The notes under the pieces were generated by a model. The model saw only the letters and a list, made by a program, of their open reading frames with translations, did no database searches and had not been told where the DNA came from. Source: JANWHQ01 sp963775275 (GTDB taxonomy: Bacteria; Pseudomonadota; Alphaproteobacteria; Caulobacterales; Caulobacteraceae). From it: a DNA stretch of 64,000 bases. The translations under genes and the position numbers were made by a program. The stretch lies in assembly GCA_963775275.1 (NCBI GenBank), contig CAVZII010000005.1, positions 3,348,001 to 3,412,000 on the forward strand, given 5' to 3'. Of this stretch, positions 37,797 through 46,489 are shown one piece after another. How positions within the stretch are numbered: the first letter of the stretch is position 1; the number at the start of each line of letters is the position of its first letter.

Positions 37797-38680
37797 CGTG
37801 ACTCGCTCTGCGCCGCCAGCGCGCCGGAATGGGCCCGCGTGCGGCCCCGACCGGTCAGACGGTCGCCCAGCGCCAGGAGCGCCAGTCCCGCCACCTCGAG
37901 GGGACGGTGGTGCACGCGCTCGCTCAGCGGGTCGCGGCGCATCAGGCGCGCCGTCAGGTCCTCGGCCAGGCGCTGGATCAGCGCGACCTCGTACGCCAGG
38001 CGGCCGTCCTTGATCCGTCCGGAGAACGCGCGCGAGACGTCGAGCAGCTCAGACGTGCGCCCCGCCAGATGCGCGATGACGCCGCGCAGGGCCGGCGCCG
38101 CCTTGGGCGCGGCCAGCGCCTCGACCGATGTCCCGGCCCGCTCCAGGTCTGAGGTCGGGATGTAGACGCGGCCCAGGTCGCGGTAGTCCTTGGCGCAGTC
38201 CTGCAGGTGGTTGATCACCTGCAGCGCGTTGCACAGGGCGTCGTTGAGCGGCCAGATCGCGCGGTCTTCGCCGTGGATGTCCAGCACGAAGCGTCCCACC
38301 GGGCTCGCCGAGTAGCGGCAGTAGTCCATCAGGTCGGCCCAGTCGGCGTAACGCAGCTTGGTCACGTCCCGGCGGAAGGCCTCCAGGAGGTCCAGGCCGT
38401 GGACCGCGGGCAGGCCGCGCTCCACGAGCGAACGGCGCAGGCCGAGCGCCTCGGGATTGTCGTCGCACTCGCCGCTCAGCGTCGCGCGCATGGTCTCCAG
38501 GAGCGCGAGCTTGGTTTCAGGGGCGGCTCCGGGGTGGTCCGCGACGTCGTCAGCCGTCCTGGCGAAGCGGTAGAAGGCCCTGATCGGCGCACGGTGAGCC
38601 GGCTTCAGGATGAAGGACGCCACCGGGAAGTTCTCGTCCCGGTGTCCCTTGCCCGATTGCAGCGCCTCGGCCGCGCTCAT
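37793..38680 (-). CDS. hpnC: Hydroxysqualene synthase HpnC
   Basis: 295 aa. It converts presqualene diphosphate to hydroxysqualene. The N-terminus MSAAEALQSGKGHRDENFPV and the Asp-rich motif AFYRFARTADDVADHPGA are characteristic of HpnC; CRYSASPVGRFVLDIHGE and ALQVINHLQDCAKDYRDLG form the second site. ATG at 38680 overlaps the hpnB stop (ATGA). The frame extends to 38893, but that extension is antisense-like read-through of hpnB. Together with HpnD and HpnE it replaces a eukaryote-type squalene synthase. Confidence 0.95.
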   Translation of the reverse strand: MSAAEALQSGKGHRDENFPVASFILKPAHRAPIRAFYRFARTADDVADHPGAAPETKLALLETMRATLSGECDDNPEALGLRRSLVERGLPAVHGLDLLEAFRRDVTKLRYADWADLMDYCRYSASPVGRFVLDIHGEDRAIWPLNDALCNALQVINHLQDCAKDYRDLGRVYIPTSDLERAGTSVEALAAPKAAPALRGVIAHLAGRTSELLDVSRAFSGRIKDGRLAYEVALIQRLAEDLTARLMRRDPLSERVHHRPLEVAGLALLALGDRLTGRGRTRAHSGALAAQSESR

Positions 38681-39834
38681 GCCTGACCCGTCATGGCCTG
38701 GGACCGCCCTTTCCATTGCCCCCCGCGGCCGCGCCATACCTGCACGGCCGACTGGATCGTGAACACAGTATAGAGCGCTCCGATCAGCGGCAGAATTAGC
38801 CCCCAGAGCGGGAAGCGGCGATAGAGCTGCAGCGTGGGCTGGATCAACACGGCCATCAGCATCCACGCGAGCGCGCCCGCCAAGCTCGCCCAACCGACCC
38901 CGAACCAGGTCAAGGCCGGCGGAACGAGGTAGGTCACGACCATCCCGAGCACCGTTCCGATCAGGAGCCAGGGCGAGTAGCCCAGCTGGGCGTAGGCCGA
39001 GCGCGAGATCATCCGGCCGATCTGCCCGACCGTCCGATACGGCCGAAGGCTCCAGGCGCGCTCGGTCAAGCCGAGCCAGATCGGACCTTGCGCCTTCAGC
39101 CGCGCCGCCAGGGCGCAGTCGTCGATGATCTCGGCGCGCACCGAGGCGATCCCGCCGGCCCGCTCCAGCGCCTCGCGCCGGACCAGCATGCAGCCGCCGG
39201 CCCCGGCCGAGGTCTTGCGCTTGGGGTTATTCACCCAGGCGAAAGGGAACAGCATCTGGAAGAAGAACACGAAGGCCGGGATCAGGAGTCGCTCGGCGAT
39301 GGTCGTGCAGTGCAGCTTGACCATCAGTGTCGCCAGGACGAGGCCCCGCGCCTCGGCCCGCGCCACGAGCCCTCGCAGGCTGTCGCTGGAACGCCCGATA
39401 TCGGCGTCGGTCATCAGGACATAGTCGGGCGGCCCGGCGTCCGTGGCCGCCTCCACGCCCTGGGCGAGGGCCCAGAGCTTTCCCGTCCAGCCGGCGGGAA
39501 GCGGTTCTCCGGTCAGGATCCGAAGCCGGTCGGCCGCGCCCAGGGCCCGGGCGGCCGCCTCGGCCGTGGCGGCGGTGCCGTCGCTGCTCTGGTCATCGAC
39601 CAGGATAACCTGGAACCGGCCAGGATAGTCTTGCCCCAGGAGGTCGCCGATGGCTTGGCCGATCACGTCCGCTTCGTCTCGCGCCGGCACGACCGCCGTG
39701 ACATTGGGCCAGGCCTCGGGCTCGGGCGCGAGGTCGCGCTCGTCCCGTTCGCGCCCCTGCCAGAAGCCGCCACGGGCCAGGAGCAGATAGACCCAGATCG
39801 CGAGGGACAGGAAGCCGAGGCCGGCAAGCGCCAT
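38677..39834 (-). CDS. hpnB: Hopanoid-associated glycosyltransferase HpnB
   Basis: 385 aa. An N-terminal membrane helix (AGLGFLSLAIWVYLLLARGG) precedes a family-2 glycosyltransferase domain (VTAVVPARDEADVIGQAIGD, VILVDDQSSDGTAATAEAA, VLMTDADIGRS, AGAGGCMLVRREALERAGGI). The C-terminal third has several helices (ALAWMLMAVLIQPTLQLYRR). The exact acceptor is not established; HpnB is conserved in hopanoid clusters. It lies 3 bp after hpnA and overlaps hpnC. Confidence 0.9.
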   Translation of the reverse strand: MALAGLGFLSLAIWVYLLLARGGFWQGRERDERDLAPEPEAWPNVTAVVPARDEADVIGQAIGDLLGQDYPGRFQVILVDDQSSDGTAATAEAAARALGAADRLRILTGEPLPAGWTGKLWALAQGVEAATDAGPPDYVLMTDADIGRSSDSLRGLVARAEARGLVLATLMVKLHCTTIAERLLIPAFVFFFQMLFPFAWVNNPKRKTSAGAGGCMLVRREALERAGGIASVRAEIIDDCALAARLKAQGPIWLGLTERAWSLRPYRTVGQIGRMISRSAYAQLGYSPWLLIGTVLGMVVTYLVPPALTWFGVGWASLAGALAWMLMAVLIQPTLQLYRRFPLWGLILPLIGALYTVFTIQSAVQVWRGRGGQWKGRSQAMTGQA

Positions 39835-39837
39835 GAC

Positions 39838-40854
39838 CTAGACCCGCCCTTCGTGGCGGAACCAGTCCAGGGCGTCCTTCAACGCCTCGACAAAGGGCCG
39901 CGCCTGATAGCCCAGCTCCCGTTCGGCCTTGGCCGAGGAGAAGAACATGTGGTGACGGGCCATCTTGAGCGCGTCGACGGTCAGGAACGGCTCCTTGCCG
40001 GTGACCTGGGCTACGGCTTCTGCCAGCACGGCCAGCGGATAGAGCGGCGCGGTCGGCAGCTCGATCCCGGGCGGCTTGCGTCCGGTCAGGCGCGCGATCT
40101 CGGACAGCATCTCGGCAAGGCTCACGTCCTGGCCGCCCAGGATGTAGCGCTCGCCGATCCGCCCGCGTTCGAGCGCCAGAAGATGTCCCTCGGCCACGTC
40201 GTCCACGTGGACTAGGTTCAGCCCCGTGTCCACGAAGGCGGGCATGCGCCCGGTCGCCGCCTCCACGATGATCCGGCCCGTGGGCGTGGGCCGCACGTCG
40301 CGCGGGCCGATGGGCGTCGAGGGATTGACGATCACCGCCGGCAGGCCTTCGGCGGCGACCATCCGTTCCACCAGCCGCTCGGCGGCGACCTTGCTGCGCT
40401 TGTAGGCGCCGATGGCTTCCGCTTCAGAGAGCGGCGTCGTCTCGTCGGCGGGCGTTCGCCTCAGGCTGAGGGTGGCGACGCTCGAGGTGTAGACGACCCG
40501 CTCGGCGCCGGCCGACAGGGCGGCCCGCATGACCGCGCGGGTCCCTTCAAGATTGTTGCGGACGATCTCCTGCGGATCGCGCGCCCACAGCCGGTAGTCG
40601 GCGGCCACGTGAAAGACCAGCCGCGCCCCGGCGGCGGCCCTCGCCATGTCGGCGGCCGAGCGCATGTCGCCCTCCACCACCTCGCCCCGGATGTCCTGGA
40701 TGTTCCGGCGCGGACTCGAGGCGCGAACCAGCGCGCGCACCCTGGCTCCCCGGCGTTCGAGCGCGCGCACGACAGCCGAGCCGACGAATCCGGACGCGCC
40801 GGTGACCAGCACCGGACCGTCCGTCGACGAAATCGGCCGGGGCTCAGCGGCCAT
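39838..40854 (-). CDS. hpnA: Hopanoid-associated NAD(P)-dependent sugar epimerase HpnA
   Basis: 338 aa extended short-chain dehydrogenase. The NAD-binding motif is VLVTGASGFVGSAVVRALER, then FHVAADYRLWARDPQ, VVYTSSVATLSL and the catalytic YKRSK (GAYKRSKVAAERL). VNPSTPIGPRDVRPTPTGRI is typical of HpnA. The proposed role is dihydroflavonol-reductase-like sugar or hopanoid side-chain modification. ATG at 40854 overlaps the end of the MlaA-like gene by 11 bases, and the longer frame to 40962 reads through that gene. Confidence 0.9.
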   Translation of the reverse strand: MAAEPRPISSTDGPVLVTGASGFVGSAVVRALERRGARVRALVRASSPRRNIQDIRGEVVEGDMRSAADMARAAAGARLVFHVAADYRLWARDPQEIVRNNLEGTRAVMRAALSAGAERVVYTSSVATLSLRRTPADETTPLSEAEAIGAYKRSKVAAERLVERMVAAEGLPAVIVNPSTPIGPRDVRPTPTGRIIVEAATGRMPAFVDTGLNLVHVDDVAEGHLLALERGRIGERYILGGQDVSLAEMLSEIARLTGRKPPGIELPTAPLYPLAVLAEAVAQVTGKEPFLTVDALKMARHHMFFSSAKAERELGYQARPFVEALKDALDWFRHEGRV

Positions 40855-41956
40855 CCGCCGGCAGGAAATACGCGGCGTCGGGGCCGGAGTCGGGTTTCGG
40901 TGAGGTGATCGGCGCCGGCGCGGCCGGCGCGGGATCCTGGCGCGCGGCGCCGGGGGGCGCAAGTGACGCGATGGCGATGACGACAGGCAGGGCGGCCGGT
41001 TCGGACGAGGCCGTCGGCGCTTCGGCCACAGCGGTGCTCACGGTCGCCGGAGGGGGATCGGTCGCCGCGGCCGGGGCAGCCGGCTCGATTGTCGGATCGG
41101 CGGCCGCCGCCGGCGCTTGGGCGACGCTGCCTTCCGCCGCGACGGGATCGCCGAAGTCGGGCAGGTTCTCGATGTCCACCTGGCCGCCGGTGACCTCGGA
41201 CTGGCGGTTCTGCAGATAGAGGGAGCGCAGCGTCGCGTAGCTGTCGGTCGCCGTCGCGTCGATGTTTTCCAGCTCGGGATCGGCCTCGGCGCGCTCGTCC
41301 AGGCCCTGGGCGATGGTGGTGTCGACGTTGATCACCGCCTGGCCGGTATAGCGGACGTAGAAGAAGGGATTGGTCGCCAGGTCGACTGCGGAGCCCAGCA
41401 GGTCGCGCATCGTGGAGGGACCGATGAGCGGCAGGAAGAGGTAGGGCCCCGGCTTGAGGCCAGCCCGCGCCATGGTCAGGCCGAAGCCGTTGTCGTGGTG
41501 GGGCAGTCCCACCTTGGTCGCAGGATCGAACAGGCCGGCGCCGCCGAACGTGGAATTGGCCGCGAAGCGCGCGGCCGTCTCGGCGGCGGACTTGATCCTG
41601 AGCTGCAGGACGTCGTTGGCGAACACCACCGGCTCGTCCAGGTTGGACAGGAAGTTGCGGATTCCCATGCGGATGGGACGCGGCGCCAGCCGTTCGTAAG
41701 CCAGGGCGGCGGGGCGGAGGATCGCATGGTCGATGCGCTGGTGGGCGGCATAGAAGCGCCGGTTCACCTTCTCGAGCGGATCGAAGGCCTGATATCCCGC
41801 GGTCTTTCCGGACGGCGGCGCCTGTAGGTACTTGGCCTTGGCGTCGGCACCGCCGGCCGCCAGCAGCAGGGCGATGGCCGCGGCCGAGCCGAGGGCGCGT
41901 CGTCGATGTCCCTCGCCGAGGCGGGGCTGATCGGCCATCTGCGCCAATCCACTCAT
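40844..41956 (-). CDS. MlaA/VacJ-family protein with a long Ala/Pro-rich tail
   Basis: 370 aa. The central domain (about residues 60-255) is MlaA-like: AFDPLEKVNRRFYAAHQRID, FLSNLDEPVVFANDVLQLR, AAETAARFAANSTFGGAGLF, GLKPGPYLFLPLIGPSTMRD, TNPFFYVRYTGQAVINVDTT. MlaA moves phospholipids out of the outer leaflet of the outer membrane. Here the N-terminal hydrophobic segment (ALGSAAAIALLLAAGGADAK) has no lipobox Cys, unlike ordinary MlaA lipoproteins. A tail of about 110 residues rich in Ala, Pro and Thr follows. It is the first gene of the hpnA-hpnB-hpnC-hpnD-hpnE-shc operon, divergent from hpnI, so a hopanoid-trafficking role is a reasonable inference. AAGGAA precedes the ATG. Confidence 0.82.
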   Translation of the reverse strand: MSGLAQMADQPRLGEGHRRRALGSAAAIALLLAAGGADAKAKYLQAPPSGKTAGYQAFDPLEKVNRRFYAAHQRIDHAILRPAALAYERLAPRPIRMGIRNFLSNLDEPVVFANDVLQLRIKSAAETAARFAANSTFGGAGLFDPATKVGLPHHDNGFGLTMARAGLKPGPYLFLPLIGPSTMRDLLGSAVDLATNPFFYVRYTGQAVINVDTTIAQGLDERAEADPELENIDATATDSYATLRSLYLQNRQSEVTGGQVDIENLPDFGDPVAAEGSVAQAPAAAADPTIEPAAPAAATDPPPATVSTAVAEAPTASSEPAALPVVIAIASLAPPGAARQDPAPAAPAPITSPKPDSGPDAAYFLPADGR

Positions 41957-42113
41957 GAGACCGTTCCTTAGCCCCGCTTGCGTGTCATCCGAATGCGCAG
42001 CCGAGGTCAAGAGGTCGGCGCGCGCGCGGCGACAGCATCGCCGTCGCCTGCTAAACGCCGGGCCGACGATCCGGCCCGCCTTGCGCGGGGCTCGAGGCGC
42101 GCGTGTCCTGACC

Positions 42114-43250
42114 ATGATGGTGCTCCAACTGATCGCCGACGGCCTGCTGATCCTCGCCCTGGCGGGGGCCGGCTACACCCTGGCCGCGGCCGTCGCCGTA
42201 AAGCCGCAGCCCGAAGGGGATCGCGGAGCCGGGTCCAGCCGTGACGTGACGCTGCTGAAGCCTCTTTGCGGCGAGGCGGCGGGCCTCGCGGACGACCTCG
42301 AAAGCTTCCTCGTCCAGGACTACGGCGGAGCGGTCCAGATGGTGGCGGGCGTCCAGGACCCGGCCGATCCGGCGCGGGGCGTGGTCGCCGGGTTGCAGGC
42401 GTCCCACCCGGACGCGGACATCGAGCTGGTCGTCGATTCACGCCAGCACGGCTCCAACCGCAAGGTGTCGAACCTCCTGAACATGATCGGCCGGGCGCGG
42501 CACGAGCTCATCGTCCTGAGCGACGCGGACATCCGGGCCGGTCCAGGGTACCTCGCCGCGATCTCGACGGCCGCCGCCCAGCCGGGCGTGGGGGCGGTGA
42601 CATGCCGTTATTTTGGGCGGGCGAGGGCGGGCGCCTGGTCGCGGCTGGCGGCCATGGGCGTGAGCTACGGCTTCCTGCCCAACGTCACGCTCGGCATCGC
42701 GCTCGGCCTGGCCAAGCCGTGCATGGGATCGACCATCGCTCTGAGGCGCGAGGTCCTTGCGCAGATCGGCGGGCTCGAGGCGGTGAAGGACGTCCTCATG
42801 GACGACTATGAGATCGGCCGGCTCGTCCGCGACCGAGGCTACACCGTTGCGATTCCACCCGTGCTGGTGGCCCACAGCTGCACCGAGGCCAGCTGGCGCG
42901 AGCTCTTCGCGCACGAGGTCAGGTGGGCTGCGACGATCCGCGCGATCGACCCGGCCGGACACGCCGGCTCGCTGGTCACCCACCCGGTTCCACTGGCCCT
43001 GATCGGCCTGGCGCTCGCCGGCGGCGCCCCCTGGTCCCTTGTGGTCCTCGCCTTGGCGCTCGCGGCGCGGCTGTATCTGAAGGCGCGGGTGGACCGCGCC
43101 GCGGGCGAGCGATCTGGCCCCTGGTGGCTGCTGCCGGCGCGCGATGTGTTATCCTTCGCGGTGTTCGCCGCTTCGCTTTTCGCCGACACTGTGTATTGGC
43201 GGGGCGCGCGGTTTGGTGTTTCGTCCCGGCGCAAGTTCTTTCCGGCCTAG
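42114..43250 (+). CDS. hpnI: Hopanoid glycosyltransferase HpnI
   Basis: 378 aa. HpnI transfers N-acetylglucosamine to bacteriohopanetetrol, the first step toward the cyclitol-ether head group. An N-terminal helix (LIADGLLILALAGAGYTLAA) precedes a family-2 domain: VTLLKPLCGEAAGLADDLES, IELVVDSRQHGSNRKVSNLL, ELIVLSDADIRAGPGYLAA, DVLMDDYEIGRLVRDRGY. The C-terminus has two to three helices. Two ATG codons (42114, 42117) are adjacent. It is divergent from the MlaA-like gene across 157 bp and ends 9 bp before hpnJ. Confidence 0.92.
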   Translation: MMVLQLIADGLLILALAGAGYTLAAAVAVKPQPEGDRGAGSSRDVTLLKPLCGEAAGLADDLESFLVQDYGGAVQMVAGVQDPADPARGVVAGLQASHPDADIELVVDSRQHGSNRKVSNLLNMIGRARHELIVLSDADIRAGPGYLAAISTAAAQPGVGAVTCRYFGRARAGAWSRLAAMGVSYGFLPNVTLGIALGLAKPCMGSTIALRREVLAQIGGLEAVKDVLMDDYEIGRLVRDRGYTVAIPPVLVAHSCTEASWRELFAHEVRWAATIRAIDPAGHAGSLVTHPVPLALIGLALAGGAPWSLVVLALALAARLYLKARVDRAAGERSGPWWLLPARDVLSFAVFAASLFADTVYWRGARFGVSSRRKFFPA

Positions 43251-43259
43251 GGTTTTCCG

Positions 43260-44691
43260 ATGCTTCGCACCCTCTTCCTCCAGGCGCCGTCTTTCGACGG
43301 CTTCGACGGCGGCGCAGGCTCGCGCTACCAGGCCAAGCGCGAGATCCGCTCGTTCTGGTATCCGACCTGGCTCGCCCAGCCGGCCGCCCTGGTCGAAGGC
43401 TCCAAGCTGATCGACGCGCCGCCGCACGGCACGGGTCTGGCCGAGGTGGTCCAGACCGCCAAGGATTACGACCTCGTGGTGCTGCACACCTCGACGCCTT
43501 CCTTCAAGTCGGACGTGAAGGTCATCGAGGCGCTGAAGGCGGCCAATCCCAAGCTCAAGGCCGGCCTGATCGGCGCCAAGGTCGCGGTGCAGCCCGACCT
43601 CAGCCTGGTCGAGGCGCCGGCGGTGGACTTCGTCGCCCGCAACGAGTTCGACTTCACCGTCAAGGAAGTGGCGGACGGACCGTCCCTGGTCGCAGATCCA
43701 GGGCCTGAGCTTCCGCAACGCCAAGGGCGCGATCGTGCACAACCCCGACCGCGCCATGCTCGAGAGCATGGACCAGCTGCCGTTCGTGACGCCGGTCTAC
43801 AAGCGCGACCTCGTCATCGAGAACTACTTCATCGGCTACCTGAAGCACCCCTACATCTCGCTCTACACCGGCCGGGGCTGCAAATCGCGCTGCACCTTCT
43901 GCCTGTGGCCGCAGACCGTGGGCGGGCACCGCTACCGCACCCGCAGCGTCGGCCACGTGATCGAGGAGATCGCCTGGGCGCAGAAGGCCTTCCCGCAGGT
44001 GAAGGAGTTCTTCTTCGACGACGACACCTTCACCGACAACCTGCCGCGGGCCGAGGAGATCGCCCGCGAGCTCGGCAAGCTCGGCGTCACCTGGTCGTGC
44101 AACGCCAAGGCCAATGTGCCGCGCGAGACGCTGAAGGTGATGAGGGACAACGGCCTGCGGCTGCTGCTGGTGGGCTACGAGTCCGGCAACCAGCAGATCC
44201 TGCACAACATCAAGAAGGGCATGCGCATCGAGGTCGCCGAGCGGTTCACCAGGGACTGCCACGAGCTCGGCATCGCCATCCACGGCACCTTCATCCTGGG
44301 CCTGCCCGGCGAGACCAAGGAGACGATCCAGGAGACGATGAACTGGGCGGCCAAGATCAACCCGCACACCATCCAGGTGTCGCTGGCCGCGCCCTATCCG
44401 GGGACCTTCCTCTACAACCAGGCCGTCCAGAACGGCTGGCTCGACGCCGAGCACGCCGAACTGGTGGACGAGCACGGCATCCAGATCGCGCCGCTGCACT
44501 ATCCGCACCTCAGCCACGAGGAGATCTTCGACTCGGTGGAGACCTTCTATAAGCGCTTCTACTTCCGCGCCGGGAAGATCGCCTCGATCGTCGGCGAGAT
44601 GGTGCGCAGCCCCGACATGATGAAGCGTCGCCTGCGCGAGGGCGTGGAGTTCTTCCAGTTCCTGAAGGACCGCAAGGAGGCGGCTGCTTGA
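43260..44691 (+). CDS. hpnJ: Bacteriohopanetetrol cyclitol-ether synthase HpnJ (B12-binding radical SAM), with a +1 frameshift
   Basis: Repaired length is about 476 aa. HpnJ contracts the glucosamine ring to a cyclopentane in the cyclitol ether. The N-terminal part (MLRTLFLQAPSFDGFDGGAG) belongs to the cobalamin-binding-like domain. The cluster motif TGRGCKSRCTFCLWPQTVGG is at about 43870. FFFDDDTFTDNLPRAEEIA, GYESGNQQILHNIKKGM and HGTFILGLPGETKE follow. One extra C near 43679-43681 shifts the frame after VKEVADG; removing it gives DGRPWSQIQGLSFRNAKG and joins to the downstream frame. The total length, 3n+1, fits one insertion. The gene overlaps the ferritin-like gene by 4 bases (TTGA). Confidence 0.92.
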
Positions 44692-45605
44692 GCGCCTTCA
44701 CCCTGACGCTCCCGGACCTGTCGACCGAGGCCTGGCCCGCGCCGCCGCCCGGCGGCCGGTTTCGCCTCGGCAGCGAGGCGCACAAGCGGCTGTTCTGCCG
44801 CACGCTGCTGGACACCTTCGATCCCTACCGGCCGGCGGTGATCGACTGGCCCAAGCTCGCGCCCGACGCTCGCGACCGGCTCGTCGGCCTGCCGATCTGG
44901 GACATCGCGGTCCAGACCGAGGGCCGCGCCATGCGGCGGGTGAAGGCCTACGCCGACATGGTCGCCGACCCGCTGCTGAAGAAGGCGGTGGAGCTGAACG
45001 CCTACGAGGAGGGCCGCCACAAGCTGGTGCTGTCCAACCTCGTGGAGGCCTACGGCATCAGGCTCGAGCCCGAGCCCCAGTACAACCATCCCAAGGACCC
45101 GGAGTGGTCCTTCCTGGTGACGGGCTTCTCGGAGTGCATCGACAGTTTCTTCGCCTTCGGCCTGTTCGAGACGGCCAAGCGCTCGGGGTTCTTCCCCGAG
45201 GAGCTGGTCGACACCTTCGAGCCGGTCATCGCCGAGGAGGGACGGCACATCCTGTTCTTCGTGAACTGGGTCGCCTGGCACAGGCGCAACATGCCGATCT
45301 GGCGCCGGCCCTGGTTCGAGCTGAAGGTCTGGGCCGTCTGGATCTTCCTTGCGCTCGAGCGGATGTCGATCGCCAAGGACCTGGAGGGCGGCTCGGCCGA
45401 AGGCCAGGACAACAACTTCACGGTCACCGGCGCCGAACAGCTCGGCTCCGATATCGACGTGGTCGAGCTGATGGACCTGTGCCTCTCCGAGAACGACCGG
45501 CGCCTCGGCAAGTACGACCCGCGCCTGGTGCGCCCGAACTTCGTCCCCAGGATGGTCCGCCTGGCGCGGCGGTTCATGCGGAGCAGCAAGCCGCGGACGG
45601 CCTGA
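44688..45605 (+). CDS. Di-iron ferritin-like protein of the hopanoid cluster
   Basis: 305 aa, all-alpha, with two EExxH-type motifs: NAYEEGRHKLVL (Glu107-His111) and VIAEEGRHILFF (Glu183-His187). This is the layout of di-iron carboxylate proteins. FSECIDSFFAFGLFETAKR lies between. It starts at TTG with AAGGAGG upstream and overlaps the hpnJ stop, and ends overlapping hpnK by one base, so it is made together with HpnJ and HpnK. A role in oxidation or hydroxylation of the hopanoid head group or ring, or in serving HpnJ, is suggested by position only. It has no signal peptide; a short hydrophobic stretch (AVWIFLALERMSIA) is not clearly a membrane helix. Confidence 0.82.
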   Translation: MSAFTLTLPDLSTEAWPAPPPGGRFRLGSEAHKRLFCRTLLDTFDPYRPAVIDWPKLAPDARDRLVGLPIWDIAVQTEGRAMRRVKAYADMVADPLLKKAVELNAYEEGRHKLVLSNLVEAYGIRLEPEPQYNHPKDPEWSFLVTGFSECIDSFFAFGLFETAKRSGFFPEELVDTFEPVIAEEGRHILFFVNWVAWHRRNMPIWRRPWFELKVWAVWIFLALERMSIAKDLEGGSAEGQDNNFTVTGAEQLGSDIDVVELMDLCLSENDRRLGKYDPRLVRPNFVPRMVRLARRFMRSSKPRTA

Positions 45606-46489
45606 TGGCCGCCGAGCGCCGGCTCATCGTCACAGCCGACGACTTCGGACTGTCCCAGGCGGTCAACGAGGCCGTCGAGGAGGGCCACAGAAAAGGCGTC
45701 CTGACCTGCGCCAGCCTGGTGGTCGCCGGCGAGGCGGCCGAGGACGCGGTGCGTCGCGCGAGGAAGATGCCGAACCTGGGCGTGGGCCTGCACCTGGCCC
45801 TGCTGGACGCGCCCTCGGCCATGCCTGCGGCCGAGATCCCAGACCTCGTCGAGCCCGACGGCTCGGGCCTTGCCAGCCGGCCGTTCTGGACCGGGACGAA
45901 GATCGCGCTGGTCAAGTCGGTCCGGGCCCAGGCCGAGGCCGAGATGCGTCGGCAGTTCGAGATGTTCCGCGCGACCGGCCTGCCGCTCGACCACATGGAC
46001 GGCCACTGGCACTTTCACCAGCACCCGTCGCTGATGGGGCTCCTCGTCCACGGAATGGCGCGGGAGTTCGGGGTGCGCGCCGTGCGCGTGCCAAACGAGC
46101 CGGCGCTGCCGTCCTGGCGCGCGGCCGGACGCAGAGGGCTGGTCAGGCGGGCGCGGAGGTCGCTCTCCAACGCGGCCCTGTGGTCGGCCACACGGTCGCG
46201 CCTGCGCAAGGCCGGGATCGGCTCGAACGACTGGTTCTTCGGCCTGAACGACGGCGGGGCGGTCACGCGCGAGCTGATGCTCGGCATCGTCGCCAACCTG
46301 CCGCCCGGCGTCAGCGAGATCGGCATGCATCCGGCCAGCGCGCCGCTCAGCGGGCCCTATGCGCCGCCGGCGCACTGGCGGGTGACCGAGGAGCTGGCCG
46401 CCCTGACCGACCCGGACGTGACCCAGGCCTTCAAGGCCGTGCGGCTCGGGCGCTTCGCCGACTTCTGCGCGCCCGAGGCGGCCGCGTGA
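45605..46489 (+). CDS. hpnK: Hopanoid deacetylase HpnK (ChbG/YdjC fold)
   Basis: 294 aa. HpnK removes the acetyl group from N-acetylglucosaminyl bacteriohopanetetrol. The ChbG/YdjC metal-binding fold is visible: RLIVTADDFGLSQAVNEAVE (DD motif), LGVGLHLALLDAPS and PLDHMDGHWHFHQHPSLMG (His-rich metal site). SEIGMHPASAPL is the C-terminal motif. The ATG at 45605 overlaps the previous stop (TGATG) and the gene ends inside the hpnL start (GTGA). It follows HpnI and precedes HpnJ in the proposed pathway order. Confidence 0.9.
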   Translation: MAAERRLIVTADDFGLSQAVNEAVEEGHRKGVLTCASLVVAGEAAEDAVRRARKMPNLGVGLHLALLDAPSAMPAAEIPDLVEPDGSGLASRPFWTGTKIALVKSVRAQAEAEMRRQFEMFRATGLPLDHMDGHWHFHQHPSLMGLLVHGMAREFGVRAVRVPNEPALPSWRAAGRRGLVRRARRSLSNAALWSATRSRLRKAGIGSNDWFFGLNDGGAVTRELMLGIVANLPPGVSEIGMHPASAPLSGPYAPPAHWRVTEELAALTDPDVTQAFKAVRLGRFADFCAPEAAA

